From assembly GCF_018687715.1 (NCBI RefSeq), contig NC_056767.1, forward strand, positions 27,143,501 through 27,207,500: a DNA stretch of 64,000 nucleotides, written 5' to 3'. Numbering within the stretch: the stretch's first letter is position 1; each line of letters opens with the position of its first letter. This DNA is from Carya illinoinensis (taxonomy: Eukaryota > Streptophyta > Magnoliopsida > Fagales > Juglandaceae). This document shows positions 20,644 to 34,297 of this stretch, piece after piece. The translations under genes and the position numbers were made by a program. The notes beneath the pieces were generated by a model. It searched no databases. It saw nothing but the letters and a program-made list of their open reading frames with translations, and was not told where the DNA came from.

Positions 20644-23600
20644 TTAGAACATTTTTCCAATACCATCTTTGCGAGGAATGTCTTCATCGAGATCCATTCG
20701 ATGCCAATTCCCCAAAGATGTGCCCATCTGCTCAACTTTGTCAAACAAACCCAGGAGTCCACCCGTATGTATGAAGAGGATCTTTCTTCCTTCCCACTTC
20801 ATTGGATTTTCAGCCATGTCTTTCATCATCCCATAAGCAGCTTTCCCACTAAAAAGAATGCACAATCAAAAAAGGGGAAAATATAGTCTAAACCAACTAT
20901 GCTTACTCACAATGGAAATATCAATGATAACAACAATAATCTTGGTTCATTCAGAATTGGAACAGTCGAGAAATGTTTGTCAAATTGTGGTAGTAAATTT
21001 GCTTTTGTTATCAAAATTTCCCATCTTATCTTTTGGGTCACACATATAACCTTACACCAAAAGGTTCACTGCAAATACACCTTAACGAAATTATATATAA
21101 TATCTGTGAAGATAATACGTAGAATATGCTCTTCCACCAATCAAGACGTGAATCTTAAATTTATCTAGATATGATCAATTGCAAAACATGTTACTCATAC
21201 CAATATACTGCATCAAGGACAACACCAGTGGCTGCAGCAACTTCCCTAACGAATTTAAGCTCCTCAGAGGTGTTAACTGCATAGCCCAGACCTTTGGCCT
21301 GAAGGAAGATAAGAATCCGATTACTTCTTTTTATAATCAATTGAATGGCATCCTCAGCTTGATTAAGTAGATAAAATTTCTCTCAATTATGTGTGGGTCC
21401 AATAAAAAACCATGGAAGACGTTGTGATTTCGAATCCAATGTGTGCGTGTAACTTGTCAATAGGAAAAAAGAAAAAGAACACACCATTTCAGTGTTAATT
21501 TCCATATTAACTAGAAATAAGAGACTTCTACGAGGCTTAATATAAACTGCAGAGGTAAGAATGCAAGAACATACCTGAAAGTGTGTAGGCATATGTGTCC
21601 CAAATACCCTCACTAAACCTTGCAACCACCCACCCTCATTACATTAAACAAAAAAAAGCTTTAATTTCATCTTATTTATTTAAAGCTAGGAACACCAGGC
21701 AAACTAAAATGATTGCAGCCTTGTAACACCTGTCTCCCCCCGCCCCCCGCCCCCCAAAACACGCATGCTATGTTGAACTAGATAAAATTCATTTGCAGCC
21801 TGCCCTTTGGATATATTGGATATAGAAGATTTTCCATGATGCATACGCATTTTTTTTAAAGGTAAATCATGTTTAGTCACATATTAGTTTATGTCTAGAA
21901 TGGAGCATGCAAATGATGGCTAGGCACTCACATTTTGAATGTTAACAATATCACGTGAGTCAACATCTGCATCAAGTCCATCAAGTAGGCCTTGAACAAA
22001 GTCATAAAAGTAATCAGGGTCGTCACAAACAGAGAATGCATGAACCTACAAGTGAAAAATAGATATGAAATTAATTGACATGCCATGAACAGCATATAAG
22101 AAACTGTTATGAGAGAATTATGGAGAGAATTATGGGATTACTTTTTGTGGTTGTAACTTAGGTAGAATTAGTCGTAAATTAGGTAGCTGAATGCTATAAA
22201 TGGTTGAAATACATGAGCATTCTATGTAAATATAATTTCTATATAAATAAAAGAAATCAGAGAGAAAGGGTATTCAGACCTTTTGACATGGTATCAGAGC
22301 TACTATTCTGATTATCGTTTCTCTGTGGTCTTAATCTTGAGAATTTCTGAGTTGTGTTTCTGTGGTCTTCTCTTTACTCACACGTTGGTGAGTTTCTGAG
22401 TTTGGGGTGAGTGTTTTCCCGGTGCTTTTGGGGTTCCGACTTGGAGTAGGACTGTTCATACGGGTCGGATTTTATCCGGCCCGGATTTAATCCGAGCCGA
22501 AATCCGGATATACCCGGTCCGGATCCGGATTCCATATTCAAAACCCGGTTAACTGGGTTTGTGTATAAAAGGGACAAAAAAAAACCCTAGTCTTCTCTCT
22601 CTCTCTCTCTCTCTCTCAACAAACGAAACCCTAGCCGCATATTGCATCTGCACACCCACTCGGTAGGTTTACTCCATCTGCACACCCACTTGGTAGGTTT
22701 ACTCCATCTCGTCGTGGTCTCATCGGAGTAGAAGGTCGCGATTTTTTCTAGATAGATCAGCGGATTTGGTGAAAAAACTTGGGTTGGTCTTGTATTTTGT
22801 TGTTCTCTTTTGCTTGTGTTTCAATGTGGGTGGGCAGGCCGGGTGGGGCGAATGGCCATGGGATCAATCTGTCCCTCGGCATCCTGATCGAGGGCACCAA
22901 CGCATAGGGGCAGCAATCTGTCCACCGGGTGGGTTCTTTCTAGAGAGAAAAAAATTAGGAGATAGGGAAAAATTTTGTCACTCAGATTTAGGGAAAAAAT
23001 AAAATATTGGATTAAAAAAAAAAAAATCCGGTTTCAATCCGAAACCCGGAATCCGAAATTTTCCAAATCCGGATTCATCCGGGTTCCGGCCCGTTTATGA
23101 CCCGGGATAACCCGGTCTAGATTCCGGCCCCAATTTGAAATCCAGATTCCGGTTTGGGTTTATTCGGATTTCCGGGTTAGAACCCGGATGAACAGGCCTA
23201 CCTTGGAGGCTGTCGGCAAGTTCTGTGTGAAGTTGTGTGGTAGTAGACCACTTCTGTGTAGCTATCGGCAGGTTCAGCTCTCTTTGGTTTGCGTGATTCT
23301 ATTTCTGGCTAGTATTTTTATTTCTTTCCAGTGATTTCTTTGTGCTTCCTGGGTTGTGTCGGCACTTTCTGGTTTCTCAAAGAATTGTTTTTGCCGTGGG
23401 ACCTCATTGTTATTTCTTTTGCTGTGGCCATTTGATTATGATTTGCTATCATATTTTTATATATCTGTGGGCATTTGATTCTGGTTTGCTGTGGGCCATA
23501 TGCTTTCAAGTGGTGAGAAATACTTTTGGGTTGGATTTTGACTTAGATCTATTATCTTGACTTGTTTCAGGTGGGCCATTTGTTTTCAAGTGGGTCATAC

Positions 23601-26600
23601 GTGAGAAATACTTTTGGGAGGAACCTTGTGGGGCATTTGGGTTGGATTTTGACTTGGACCTATTATTTTGTCTTGTTTGACGTGGGCGATTTGTTTTCAA
23701 GTGGGTCATACGTGAGAAATACTTTTGGGTTGGATTTTGACTTGGATCTATTATCTTGACTTGGATCTATTTGTGGGTTGGATTTACTGCTTATTTGATT
23801 TTCGTGATTTTCATCATGTTTATTGAGAATACTATTGTTCGCTTTACTGGAAAGAATTTTCCTACGTGAGAATTTCAATTTAAGATATTTTTGAAAGGGA
23901 AAGAATTATCAAATCATATTGATAGTTCTGCTACAGTTCTCACTGATGAAAAAGAATTTGCCTAATGGGAGGTCAATGATGCTAAGGTGATCTCATGGCT
24001 ATTGGGGACGATTGAGTCTCACCTTGTGACCAATCTTCCCTGTTTTACCACGACTCAAGCTATGTAGGACTATCTCCATCACATTTATCATCAGAATCAT
24101 AGTGCTCAGAAATTCCAATTGGAGGTGGAAATTAGCAATTATACTCAAGGTAATTTGACAATTGAACAATTTTATTCTGGTTTTATTAATCTTTGGAGCG
24201 AGTAATCTGCTATTGTTCATGCTAAGGTTCCCCCTACGGCCCTCGCGGCTCTTTAAGCGGTTCATACTGAGAGTCAACGTGATCAAATTTTGATAAAACT
24301 TCGCCCTGAATTTGAGCTTGTTCAAGCTGGTTTATTAAACCGTAGTTCGGTTCCTTCTTTGGATATTTGTTTGAGAGATTTATTACGTGAAGAACAACGG
24401 TTATCCACTCAGATGGGTATGGCTTCTGAGAAAGTATTTTCTGAGGCTGTGAATGTAGCCTATGCAGCACAAGAGAGAGGGAGGAACAAGGTACAGTGTT
24501 TCAATTGCAAGGAATTTGGTCATATTGCCCTAAGAAAGTTTATAACTACTGCATTGCCATGCAAATTTTTGAAAAGCAAGATTGTTTAAAGAATGAGGCA
24601 AAGAGCCTCAAATTTCTGTAATTTTGTTTCGAGATAATAAAATAATATTTCACAAATATTCATATTGTGTTTCTATCTTCTGGTAGATGTTTTGTGTGCT
24701 CTATTTTATTTCTCCTTTAATAATATACACTTCTTACAAAATCGTAATATGAATCTGAAATACTAATTGCATTTAAGAGATGGTATTTCAGAACTAATAA
24801 TTTCATTCATCTCCCCCTTGAAACCGAAAGGATTTCAGATTTATATTTCAAATATATGCAGTTTTCATGAGCTCTTCTGGAGTCTCAATGACATTTTAAT
24901 CATCTATATAAACTGCAATAAATTAATATAGATACTGAAAATATATGAAAAATAGCTTGTTCCATGTGCGTTTGGATTGTTTTTAAATCATATATGGATT
25001 TTTGAAACTTAATAGAATACATATTTCTGAATGTATTCAAATTAGAAGCTTCAAGCATTTTATATCGTTCAGGGATTTTCATATATATGTAATGATCCAA
25101 TGATCCATATAAATATGTAGTGAATCATGCATACCAAACTCTTGGTAACTTTCAAATTAATAAAAACCTCAATATAATTTTATAATTTCATTCACTTCAA
25201 AAGCATATCAATATTATTTCTGCGAGAAACCGACTCTTGATTTATATATCATATTTTCATTTCCTTTATACAAATATCCACTGATATTCAACAAGCATCA
25301 CCTCTTTAGGTGTTTGGACTACAAGTCCATATGTATAACATTTTACTAGTAATATCAATTCTGTAGGAATTGTTTCTTTCTATTTTGACCAATATTTTTA
25401 CGTCGGTATTCTTCGATGGTTCGTGACTCACATTTTTTATTACTTTTGGTAATGTCAAGTGTCATCTTATATGAAAATACATTGTCGACAACAAATTTAT
25501 TTCTATCCAGAATTTCTCTAATACTCATGAAATGTATCAAGATTTCGTTATTTTTAGATACCTGTCCCTTTTCAAAGGAAGATATTTCATGAAAAATCTA
25601 TTCAGGAGACTCTTCAGGAGGATTATACTCTTCAGGAGTTTTTATTATGGGAGAATTTTGTATAGAAAGTTTGGATGAATCTTATTACTTGTTTTGTGGG
25701 TACGGCCTCTTCAGGAGCACCAATTTCTTTTATTTGTGCTTTTCTCTTTCGGAATGCTTTATCTTTTGTATCAATAGGTCTCACATGATTTTAGACATGT
25801 CTTATGTTCATTAAACTGCTAAATTTCTTAATTGTCTTACGGGGACTTCAATCCTTACTAGGATTTTAGCAGCTAGAATATGAGACTTTTTTATCTTATT
25901 GCATCCATAAATTAATTATCATCTGAACTTCCAGTTCACCTATGATAATCAAGATAATGTCGAATTATTTCATTTTATTTGCTTCTAACAAATTTTTCTT
26001 TCCACTCATGGTGGACAAACTTTATAGTAAAAGAATCTTCTGGTTCTTTTATAGACGTCCATATGAAATTTATTCGACTTATCGTAATTGATTTTGGATG
26101 ATCAATATAATCATGAAAAACATCCAAATATTTTGAATCACATCACTTTTGATACATCATAATATTTGATTCAATAGTTGTATAATATAATCTCAAAGAG
26201 AAAGCTGATAGTTTTTCCAATAAGAGTTTTTGGCCCGAAATCATAGAAGTACTATATAAGATATTCATTACCACGTCCAAGCTTTTGGTTTCTTTGAATA
26301 AAATGAACAATTCTCTTCTGAGAATGATATAAATCCAATATCATTCACTTCAGAGAATGATGTGGAACTAGTAGGACGTGACTAATAATTTCTTAACAAA
26401 GGTTCATTATTTTGCTTAACCACTAGATGACCAGATATAAATTTAGAATATATTGTGAATTTTTACACTTTATATTGCTACTTCAGGAGCACATTCGAGA
26501 CATTCATTTTAAACATATATTCTTTAGTGGCTTTTCTCTACACAATTTCAATTATGCAACTTTAGGTGCATTAATTATAATGAACTTTTGGTACACGTAT

Positions 26601-28510
26601 CACTCATTTAAATTATCTCACAGAATCAATAGATCTTTTATTATGAGATACTCAATAAAATTATTGGTTTAGAGAGATCTTTCAGGGATGCTCAATTTCT
26701 ATTTCAAGATGAATCTTAATATGAGATACTCAATAAAATTATTGGTTTAGAGCGATCCTACAGGGATGCTCAATTTCTATTCCAAGATGACTCTTATCAT
26801 CAATAATTCATAACAAGTATAAAAAATTAAATAGAACTTGTATATAAACTATGTGAATAAAAATTGACTACAGATATAACTGAAATATAAATTATGAAAA
26901 TTTTAATTCACCATAGATATAACTGAGATGTAAATTGTGTGAATAAATATAGAATTTTATCAAGTAATAATAAGGAATATAATCTTTAATACTCACCTTG
27001 GGAATTGCAAATAATATATTGAAAAACTTACTTGAAGTAGAAGACTACTAGCTTCAGAATCAGCAGAACTTGAAGTAGAAGACCACTTAATCTTATTGTG
27101 ACACCTTTCACATCTTTTTAGGTGTAGTTGTTTGAGCGTGGGAAATATGTACTGTTTTAGTGAGCCTTCAACGCACATCTTTTCTTTCACATCCTGCACT
27201 TTTTCAAGATATAATAGTACAAGAGAAGTAGGTAGCTTTGGTGGGCAGTAGACGCTATAATGGTCTTCTGTCGTCTTGCGAGCCAACTTGCAAAACTTTG
27301 TTAAAGTCTTCCTTGGGTAGTGTAGCCCACCAGAGAAATATCTTGAAAGGACAGATTCCATCTCTTGAGCAGGGAGGGAAACCGGGATTAAGAAGTATAT
27401 GCTTCCTCTCTTGAGCTCAGAATTCGGAGAGACGATCAAGATTTTATGTACAACGCCTTGAGAGCAGGGTTTGGTCAGGACGTGATATGGGTTAGCCTGA
27501 AGGATCTCATCGGCCGTGATTGGTCCATGACCCGATGAAGCCAGAGGCGCTTGTGACGCAAACAGTTTCGCTTTGGGACCCCATGTAATTTTGCTGATTC
27601 CTTTTGAACGAACAAAAGAAGTACAACAGATGGAGTAATCAAATATTAGTGCTCATGCTTCATCAAATTTTTCTGGAAGTACTACAGAGCGTTATTCCAA
27701 GGCAAAGCTTCAGGATTCCACCGCTTCAAGTGAGAAAACAGTAGTACCTTTGGGAAATTCAAAAACAAAATCTAGTATAAACTACAAGGCCGATGGATCT
27801 ATCAGCAACAACCCAGAAAGGCTGATCCTTGAGCTTGTCTATTGTACAGTTCTCCATATGGGAACGTTGCGGTTCCATTTTAGGTTTGAAATGGGAAATG
27901 GTGGGATTCAAGAAATGGATTTTGTAGGGAGAGATTAGTCGCAGTGACCCGAAACAGATTCACTCGATTTTGAGATTGAATAGATTTGGCTGCAGACTGA
28001 CGAAGCAAGTGGATGGATGCAAAACAGCTCTCATGGCTGAAGAATTGGGTGTTGAGTTTTTCTCGCTTTTGATTCAGAGTTTCGTGCTGATAACATGTTA
28101 TAAAACTAATGAAAATAGAGAGAATGAGAGAGAGAAGTTTCTTATTCCATCATTTGAACCTAGAAAGATACCTATATATATAGGAATACAAAAGTCTTAA
28201 TTTACGACTAAGGCCTGGTCAATTATGACGGCTAAATGTAGTTATACAATACAAGTTAGTTTATAATACTCCTCCTTTGGATAACCATATTTAAAGAATA
28301 TGCCTCGTTAAAACCCCGTGGGAAAAAATCAATGGCGAAGGAAAAAGAGTACAGTATTCATGTGTACCGCCAAGAGCTTTAGGATTGCCAACTTGTATTG
28401 TATGACCACATTTAGTTGTCATAATTGACTAGACCTTAACCGTCAATTAAGACCTTTGTACCCCTATATATATGGGTATATTTCTAGGTTCATAAAAGAA
28501 AAATAAGAAA

Positions 28511-28544
<34 letters not shown>

Positions 28545-31500
28545 TTTCATTGATTTTACAACACGTTATCAGCACGAAACTTTTCTTTCTTTCCCAAAGA
28601 AGAGCTGGAATTACAAATCATCTTCTGTGAGTTGGTTTCAGCCTCTGAAACTGAAATCACAGGCGCTCAGATTGTCTTCTTCATCGAGCAGTGATTATCA
28701 TGGCAGAAGAGTTGTTCTTCATGGAAACAAAGCCATCCCCAGGAAAGGGAATCATCGATTCCAGCCTTCAATTAAAGCTCAGATCTGTTTGGAAAGGCTA
28801 AAGCTACATGAATCTAGCTATTTTCTTTAAGAGGAAGACTTTAACAAAGTTTTGCAAGTTGGCTCGCAAGAAGACAAAAAACCATTATTGCATCTACTGT
28901 CCACCAACAACTACACCTAAAAAGATGTGAAAGGTGTCAGGATAAGTTTTGCATTGGAGAGTGGGAAGAGTTGTTGTGTAAGGTTGTGGGACCCCTTTTT
29001 GGAATTTACTCACTATTTCCCCATCAAAGATGACGCTGGACAAGTCAAGTAAGTTTATTGGAATTTACTCACTATTGATTTTAAAGCTAGTGGTCTTCTA
29101 CTTCAAGTAAGTTTTTCAATATATTATTTGTAATCCCCAAGGTGAGTATTAAAGATTATATTCATTATTATTACTTGATAAAATTCTATATTTATTCACA
29201 TAGTTTACATCTCAGTTATATCTGTGGTAAAATTTTATTCACATAGTTTATATACAAGTTCTATTTACTTTTTATACTTGTTATGAATTATTGATGATAA
29301 GATTCATCTTGAAATAAAAATGGAGCATCCCTAAAGGATCGCCCTAAACCAATAATTTTATTGGGTATCTCATATTAAGTTTCATCTTGGAATATAAATT
29401 GAGCATCCCTGAAAGATCGCTCTAAACCAATAATTTTATTGAGTATCTCATATTAAGATTCATCTTGGAATAGAAATTGAGCATCCTTGAAGGATTGCTC
29501 TAAATTAATAATTTTATTGAGTATCTCATAATAAAATATCTATTAATTATGTGAGATAATTTAAATGAGTGATACGTCTACCAAAAACTCATTATAATTA
29601 ATGCACCTGAAGTTGCATAATTGAAAATGTGTAGAAAAATGCCACTAAAGAATATATGTTTAAAATGAATGCATTGAATGTGCTCCTGAAGTAACACTAT
29701 TGAGTGCAAAAGTTCACAATATATTCTAAATTTATATCCGGTCTTCTAGTGGCTAAGAAAAATAATGAAGTTTTGTTAAGAATCATTAGTCACGTCCCAA
29801 TAGTTCCACATCATTCCCTGAAATGAATGATATTGGATTTATATCATTTTATTCCCTGAAGTGAAGAGAATGATGCATTTTATTCAAAAAAATTAAGAGA
29901 TTGGACGTGGTAATGAATATCTTTATAATATTTTTATAATTTCGGGCCAGAAGCTCATATTGAAAAAATTACCAACTTTCTTTTTGAGATGATATTATAC
30001 AAGTATTTAATCAAATATTTGTATGTTTTTCATGATTATCTTGATCATCCGAAATCAATTACGATAAATCGAATAAATTTTCATATGGACGTCCATAAAA
30101 GAATCAGAAGATTCTTTTACTATAAAGTCTTCTCACTAAGAGTGGAAAGAAAAATTTTCTAGAAGCAAATAAAATGAAATAATTCGACGTTATCTTGATT
30201 ATCATAAGTGAACTGGAAGTTCAGATGATAATTAATTTATGGATGCAATAAGATAAAAATGTCTCATATTCTAGCTGCTAAAATCCCAGCGAGGATTGAA
30301 ATTGAACAATTTTATTATGGTTTTATTAATCTTTAGAGCGAGTATTCTGCTATTGTTCATGCTAAGGTTCCCCCTGCGGCCCTCGTGGCTCTTCAAGCGG
30401 TTCATATTGAGAGTCAACGCGATCAATTTTTAATGAAGCTTTGCCCTGAATTTGAGCCTGTTCGAGTTGGTTTATTAAACCGTAGTTCGGTTCCTTCTTT
30501 GGATATTTGTTTGGGAGATTTATTACATGAAGAACAACGGTTATCCACTCAGATGGGTATGGCTTCTGAGAAAGTCTTTTATGAAGCTGTGAATGTAGCC
30601 TATGCAGCACAAGAGAGAGGGAGGAACAAGGTACAGTGTTTCAATTGTAAGGAATTTGGTTATATTGCCCGAAATTGCCCTAAGAAAGTTTGTAACTGCT
30701 GCAAGAAAGAGGGTCATATAATCAAAGACTGTCGAGTGCGGCCTCAGAATCGTCAATCCCAAGCTTTTCAGTACGGAGAGAATTATGGGATTAGTTTTGT
30801 GGTTGTAAATTAGGTAGAATTAGTCATAAATTAGGTAGCTGATTGCTGTAAATAGTTGACATACGTGAGCATCCTATGTAAATATAATTTCTATATAAAT
30901 GAAAGAAATTTGAGAGAAAGGGTATTCAGACCTTTTGACAGAAACTACATTATGAAGGACAAACCTTTGCGTCCAACGCACTCAGTGATGATCCCAGAGA
31001 AAGACCAGCAATAGTACCCCCACTGAAAATCAACAATATATTAGTATAATCATCAACTTCATTTTTTCTGCATCATAATTTTGTATCATGCCTATCATCT
31101 TCCCACAATAAACTGCAAGTAAGGTGATTTTATTTTGCACTAAAAAAAAAGCCTTTCAGAAAAAGGAAATAATTGATACAAACCCAAGTAATACATAGAG
31201 CCTTCCCTATTCTCAATGTACAATGAGACCCAAACTAAACTTTTTTGTTTCTTAATAATCTTCCTCAAGTCAAATATCTAGCCTTCAAAAGCTTAAAAAA
31301 TTATCTGGGTTAATATCTTCCAATCCGAGAGCTTGGCCTCAACCTACTATAGGGAGCAGTCACAAATGAGCTCATTTGGTGGTAGAGTGACATCTCTCCA
31401 GATTTGGGGATGGTTACTAGTATAAGTTTCGCATGAATTTCTTACTTGACTCCAATTGTTTGACTAAACCAATGTCTTCAAAAGTGATCATCAAAAGAGA

Positions 31501-32997
31501 CTTTAGGGACGTCTGGAGGAATCTACACCTAGATCCCAATTTAAACCCATGCAACACAGGCGATTTTCAAAAAACTCCTGCAACCTCACTCCTCTTTGTA
31601 TTGAATCCATTCAACTCTTCCAAGCATAATATTATCCAGTACTTTTCCCATCCATAAATTTTCAATTAGCCTTCTTAATCATAAATCCCAAATTGAAAGC
31701 CTTTAGCCCACTTATTATGATCATAGGCAGCCCCTACTCTTGGAATTGAATCCTGCGCTATGTTGGTATTGCCCTAGGTAAAATAGAGGCTAAAAGAAAA
31801 AACTCACTGGTAGCAGCAAATACTAATAGATGAAGTACCTGGCACATGCTACAACTATATCATCAAATTTTAAATGGCCAGTCCCAGTCTGAAGCTGCTG
31901 CTCAATCTCCCGAATCGCTTCAATATAGCCCCTGAACAGAATAATATCACGTGTAAAAGTTAGTGGCAGACAGCAATTATAATAGCATTTAACCGAGAAA
32001 TCTAGGGAAGTTTGGAAAGAATGATGAACTCATTGAGAAAGAAGCTGATTAAAACTTCGAATTTGGAGGAAATTGTGCAAGCACATACCAAACAAGAAAG
32101 GAACAAAGCAAGAGAGAGATGGATAAGAAAACTTGGCAACTAGGCCCAAATATTTTTTCAAATTTTCAGAGCGATTAATTAAAAGAAATACAAAGGTATG
32201 TAAACCAAGTTCAGAAAAGTGTTCAGTAGTAGAACACCAAAGGGTCAATTGAAGATAACTAAACCTTCATTCTGAGGCCTCAAAACTCTACCACGGAAAA
32301 CAAAAAAGGGGAAAGAGCAACAAAAAAAAAAAAAAAAAAGGGGAAAAGAAAGACACAAAAAAAGAAAAGAAAGGAAATGCAGACAACAAACTAGATCACA
32401 AGATCCACAGAAAATCAAACCACCCCAGTCACTATTCAAAACGTGACTGAAAAGTCATCTGAACCAAGGGTATTGTGACAGTTAACAGGTCACAAAATCT
32501 AAATAACAAGGAGCTACAAGGAAATGAACTATAGTTTTCAAATTATAACATTATTGCTCCCGAAGAGCAGAATGAAAATGGAAAAATAAAATAGCATAGA
32601 CATCAGCAACCCAAATCTCACCAAGTCCCTAGGGAGTTTGATCCAGCTTCGGGAATAACATATGGTCTTCTCCCTTCGTTTAGCAACTTCTCTTTCAAGA
32701 TATTAGTAAGAGTCTGAGATCAAATCCATAACAAAGAACATTACAAACAAAATATTTTCAATGGAATACTATCAGGGAATGGATGTTGGTAAACAACAAT
32801 AGCATAGCCTGTCACATGTAGCTCAGATGAGTCCATAGCAATCAATGAAAAATGCATTATCTCAGCTATGGATCGAGGTAATTCACTCCATTAGTTCAAA
32901 CACAGAGCCGCACCAATGGCGAATGGTAGAATGGATGGGTATAGAATAACAAAACAAAACAACAAAGATATAGCTAATACGTTTATCTAGCAACTAG

Positions 32998-33049
<52 letters not shown>

Positions 33050-34255
33050 ATTAAACAATTAATTATTTTTTTTATGTCGGGGAACCTCGGTAGGGCCCTT
33101 CGGATTCACCCCTGCAGAGTAAACCCCGGTCCCGTGCACCACACCCTCGGAAGTTTCCCTACACAAAATTGGTTAAATTGCTGACTTTTCACTGGGGGGG
33201 TGTGGCCCCAAAGGATTGTTTGCACCAATGAGGTGTTGAACCTTGGACCTTGAAGGTTTCTACAATATATAAACAGCCAGGATGATTCAATGTAAAAGGC
33301 CTGGAAAAGTAAAGGAAAAATAACAAAACTAGAACTGGAAAAAGGAAAATCAGTGGAAGTAGACTATTTAACTTCTCTACAGGGTAAGAGCAATGTTATG
33401 GATGTGATTAAATCAGTGACCCTTAGCATGAAGAATCTGGACTCAGATAAATGACGTACAATACTAAAAATGTACCAAAATCAAAGAAAAATAAATTTGT
33501 TTTGATTTTGAGTATAGGGATAGGATCCCTATTTTTTCCTGCATCGTCAGTATAGCGGGATGCATATCCATACCAAAATCAAGGAAATCAATTTACTTTG
33601 TCATACATTATGCTAAAAGATGGGATAGACCAGATGCATATCCATATACCCCCAAACTGACTTCATAATATGAAGTCAACCAGCATTTTTTGTGTTGTCC
33701 AAATATCCAATATGTCCGTATGTGGTAATTTCACCAAGAGACACAAAATTTTTTTCTCTTATTGTTGTTGTTTCAAACAAAACACACTCCATGTAGACTA
33801 TATATATTGCTTAAGTTGTTTTCGAAATAAGTCAAACAAAAATATCACTTAAACGAGCACATTTCAGGTTCAGAATTCAACAGGGGAGATGTTAAGGGCA
33901 GTAACGGCAGATTTAGAACGCATAAAAAAACTATCCTATGATGCATGCAGTAATAATAATGTGATCAAATCAAGCATGCAATTAAGAATTCAAAGCTTAG
34001 AACAAGGACCAAAAGAGAAAGACAAACCACGCTTCCAATTTTTGCATATTCTTCTTTCGAAATAAGATCGACGTGAGCTCCAACTAAACGCTCGACCAGG
34101 AGATTGCCAGTCAGTCCAGGATCTTGGTCCACAAGGACCTGATAAAAAGTCACACATCTTATTCGATAAGAGAAGCAAATCTCCCTCCCTCCCTCCCTCA
34201 CACACACACAAATATATATATATATATATGCAGATGCTACGTATATAATCATAAA

Positions 34256-34297
<42 letters not shown>

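Larger units (their letters stand above)
28373..30297 (+). mobile_element. Copia element, right arm of the inverted pair
   Basis: The plus-strand copy: LTR 3' part (about 28380-28563, ending in ATTTTACAACA), primer-site region CGTTATCAGCACGAAA, then a leader with an unassigned open stretch (28627-28830). From 28836 the sequence is the inverted counterpart of 25850-27330. For example, AAGACTTTAACAAAGTTTTG at 28840 mirrors 27290-27315, and the GAGTATCTCATA / AATAATTTTATTG repeats at 29330-29530 mirror 26635-26770. It ends at 30297, where gag sequence resumes. No intact coding frame remains. Confidence 0.78.
22105..30940 (+). mobile_element. 8.8-kb LTR element in DCD-A intron 7 (short LTRs, gag only, rearranged core)
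   Basis: Flanked by the 5-bp duplication GAAAC (22100-22104 and 30941-30945). Segment B at about 56420 is the empty site. The ends are TG...CA. The 5' LTR is 22105-22288, followed by a primer-binding site TGGTATCAGAGC (22289-22300, initiator tRNA-Met type). The 3' LTR, 30775-30940, lacks the first 17 or so bases. Only gag-like coding is present, in two partial copies. The middle (24560-30297) is a separate inverted Copia structure. A hAT-like element sits in the leader. With LTRs under 200 bp and no polymerase genes of its own, it resembles a TRIM-type non-autonomous element. Confidence 0.85.

Noticed and set aside
28627..28830. Small host gene with Ser-rich N-terminus
   Set aside because: It lies in the leader of the Copia right arm and has no family or start context. 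Left unassigned.
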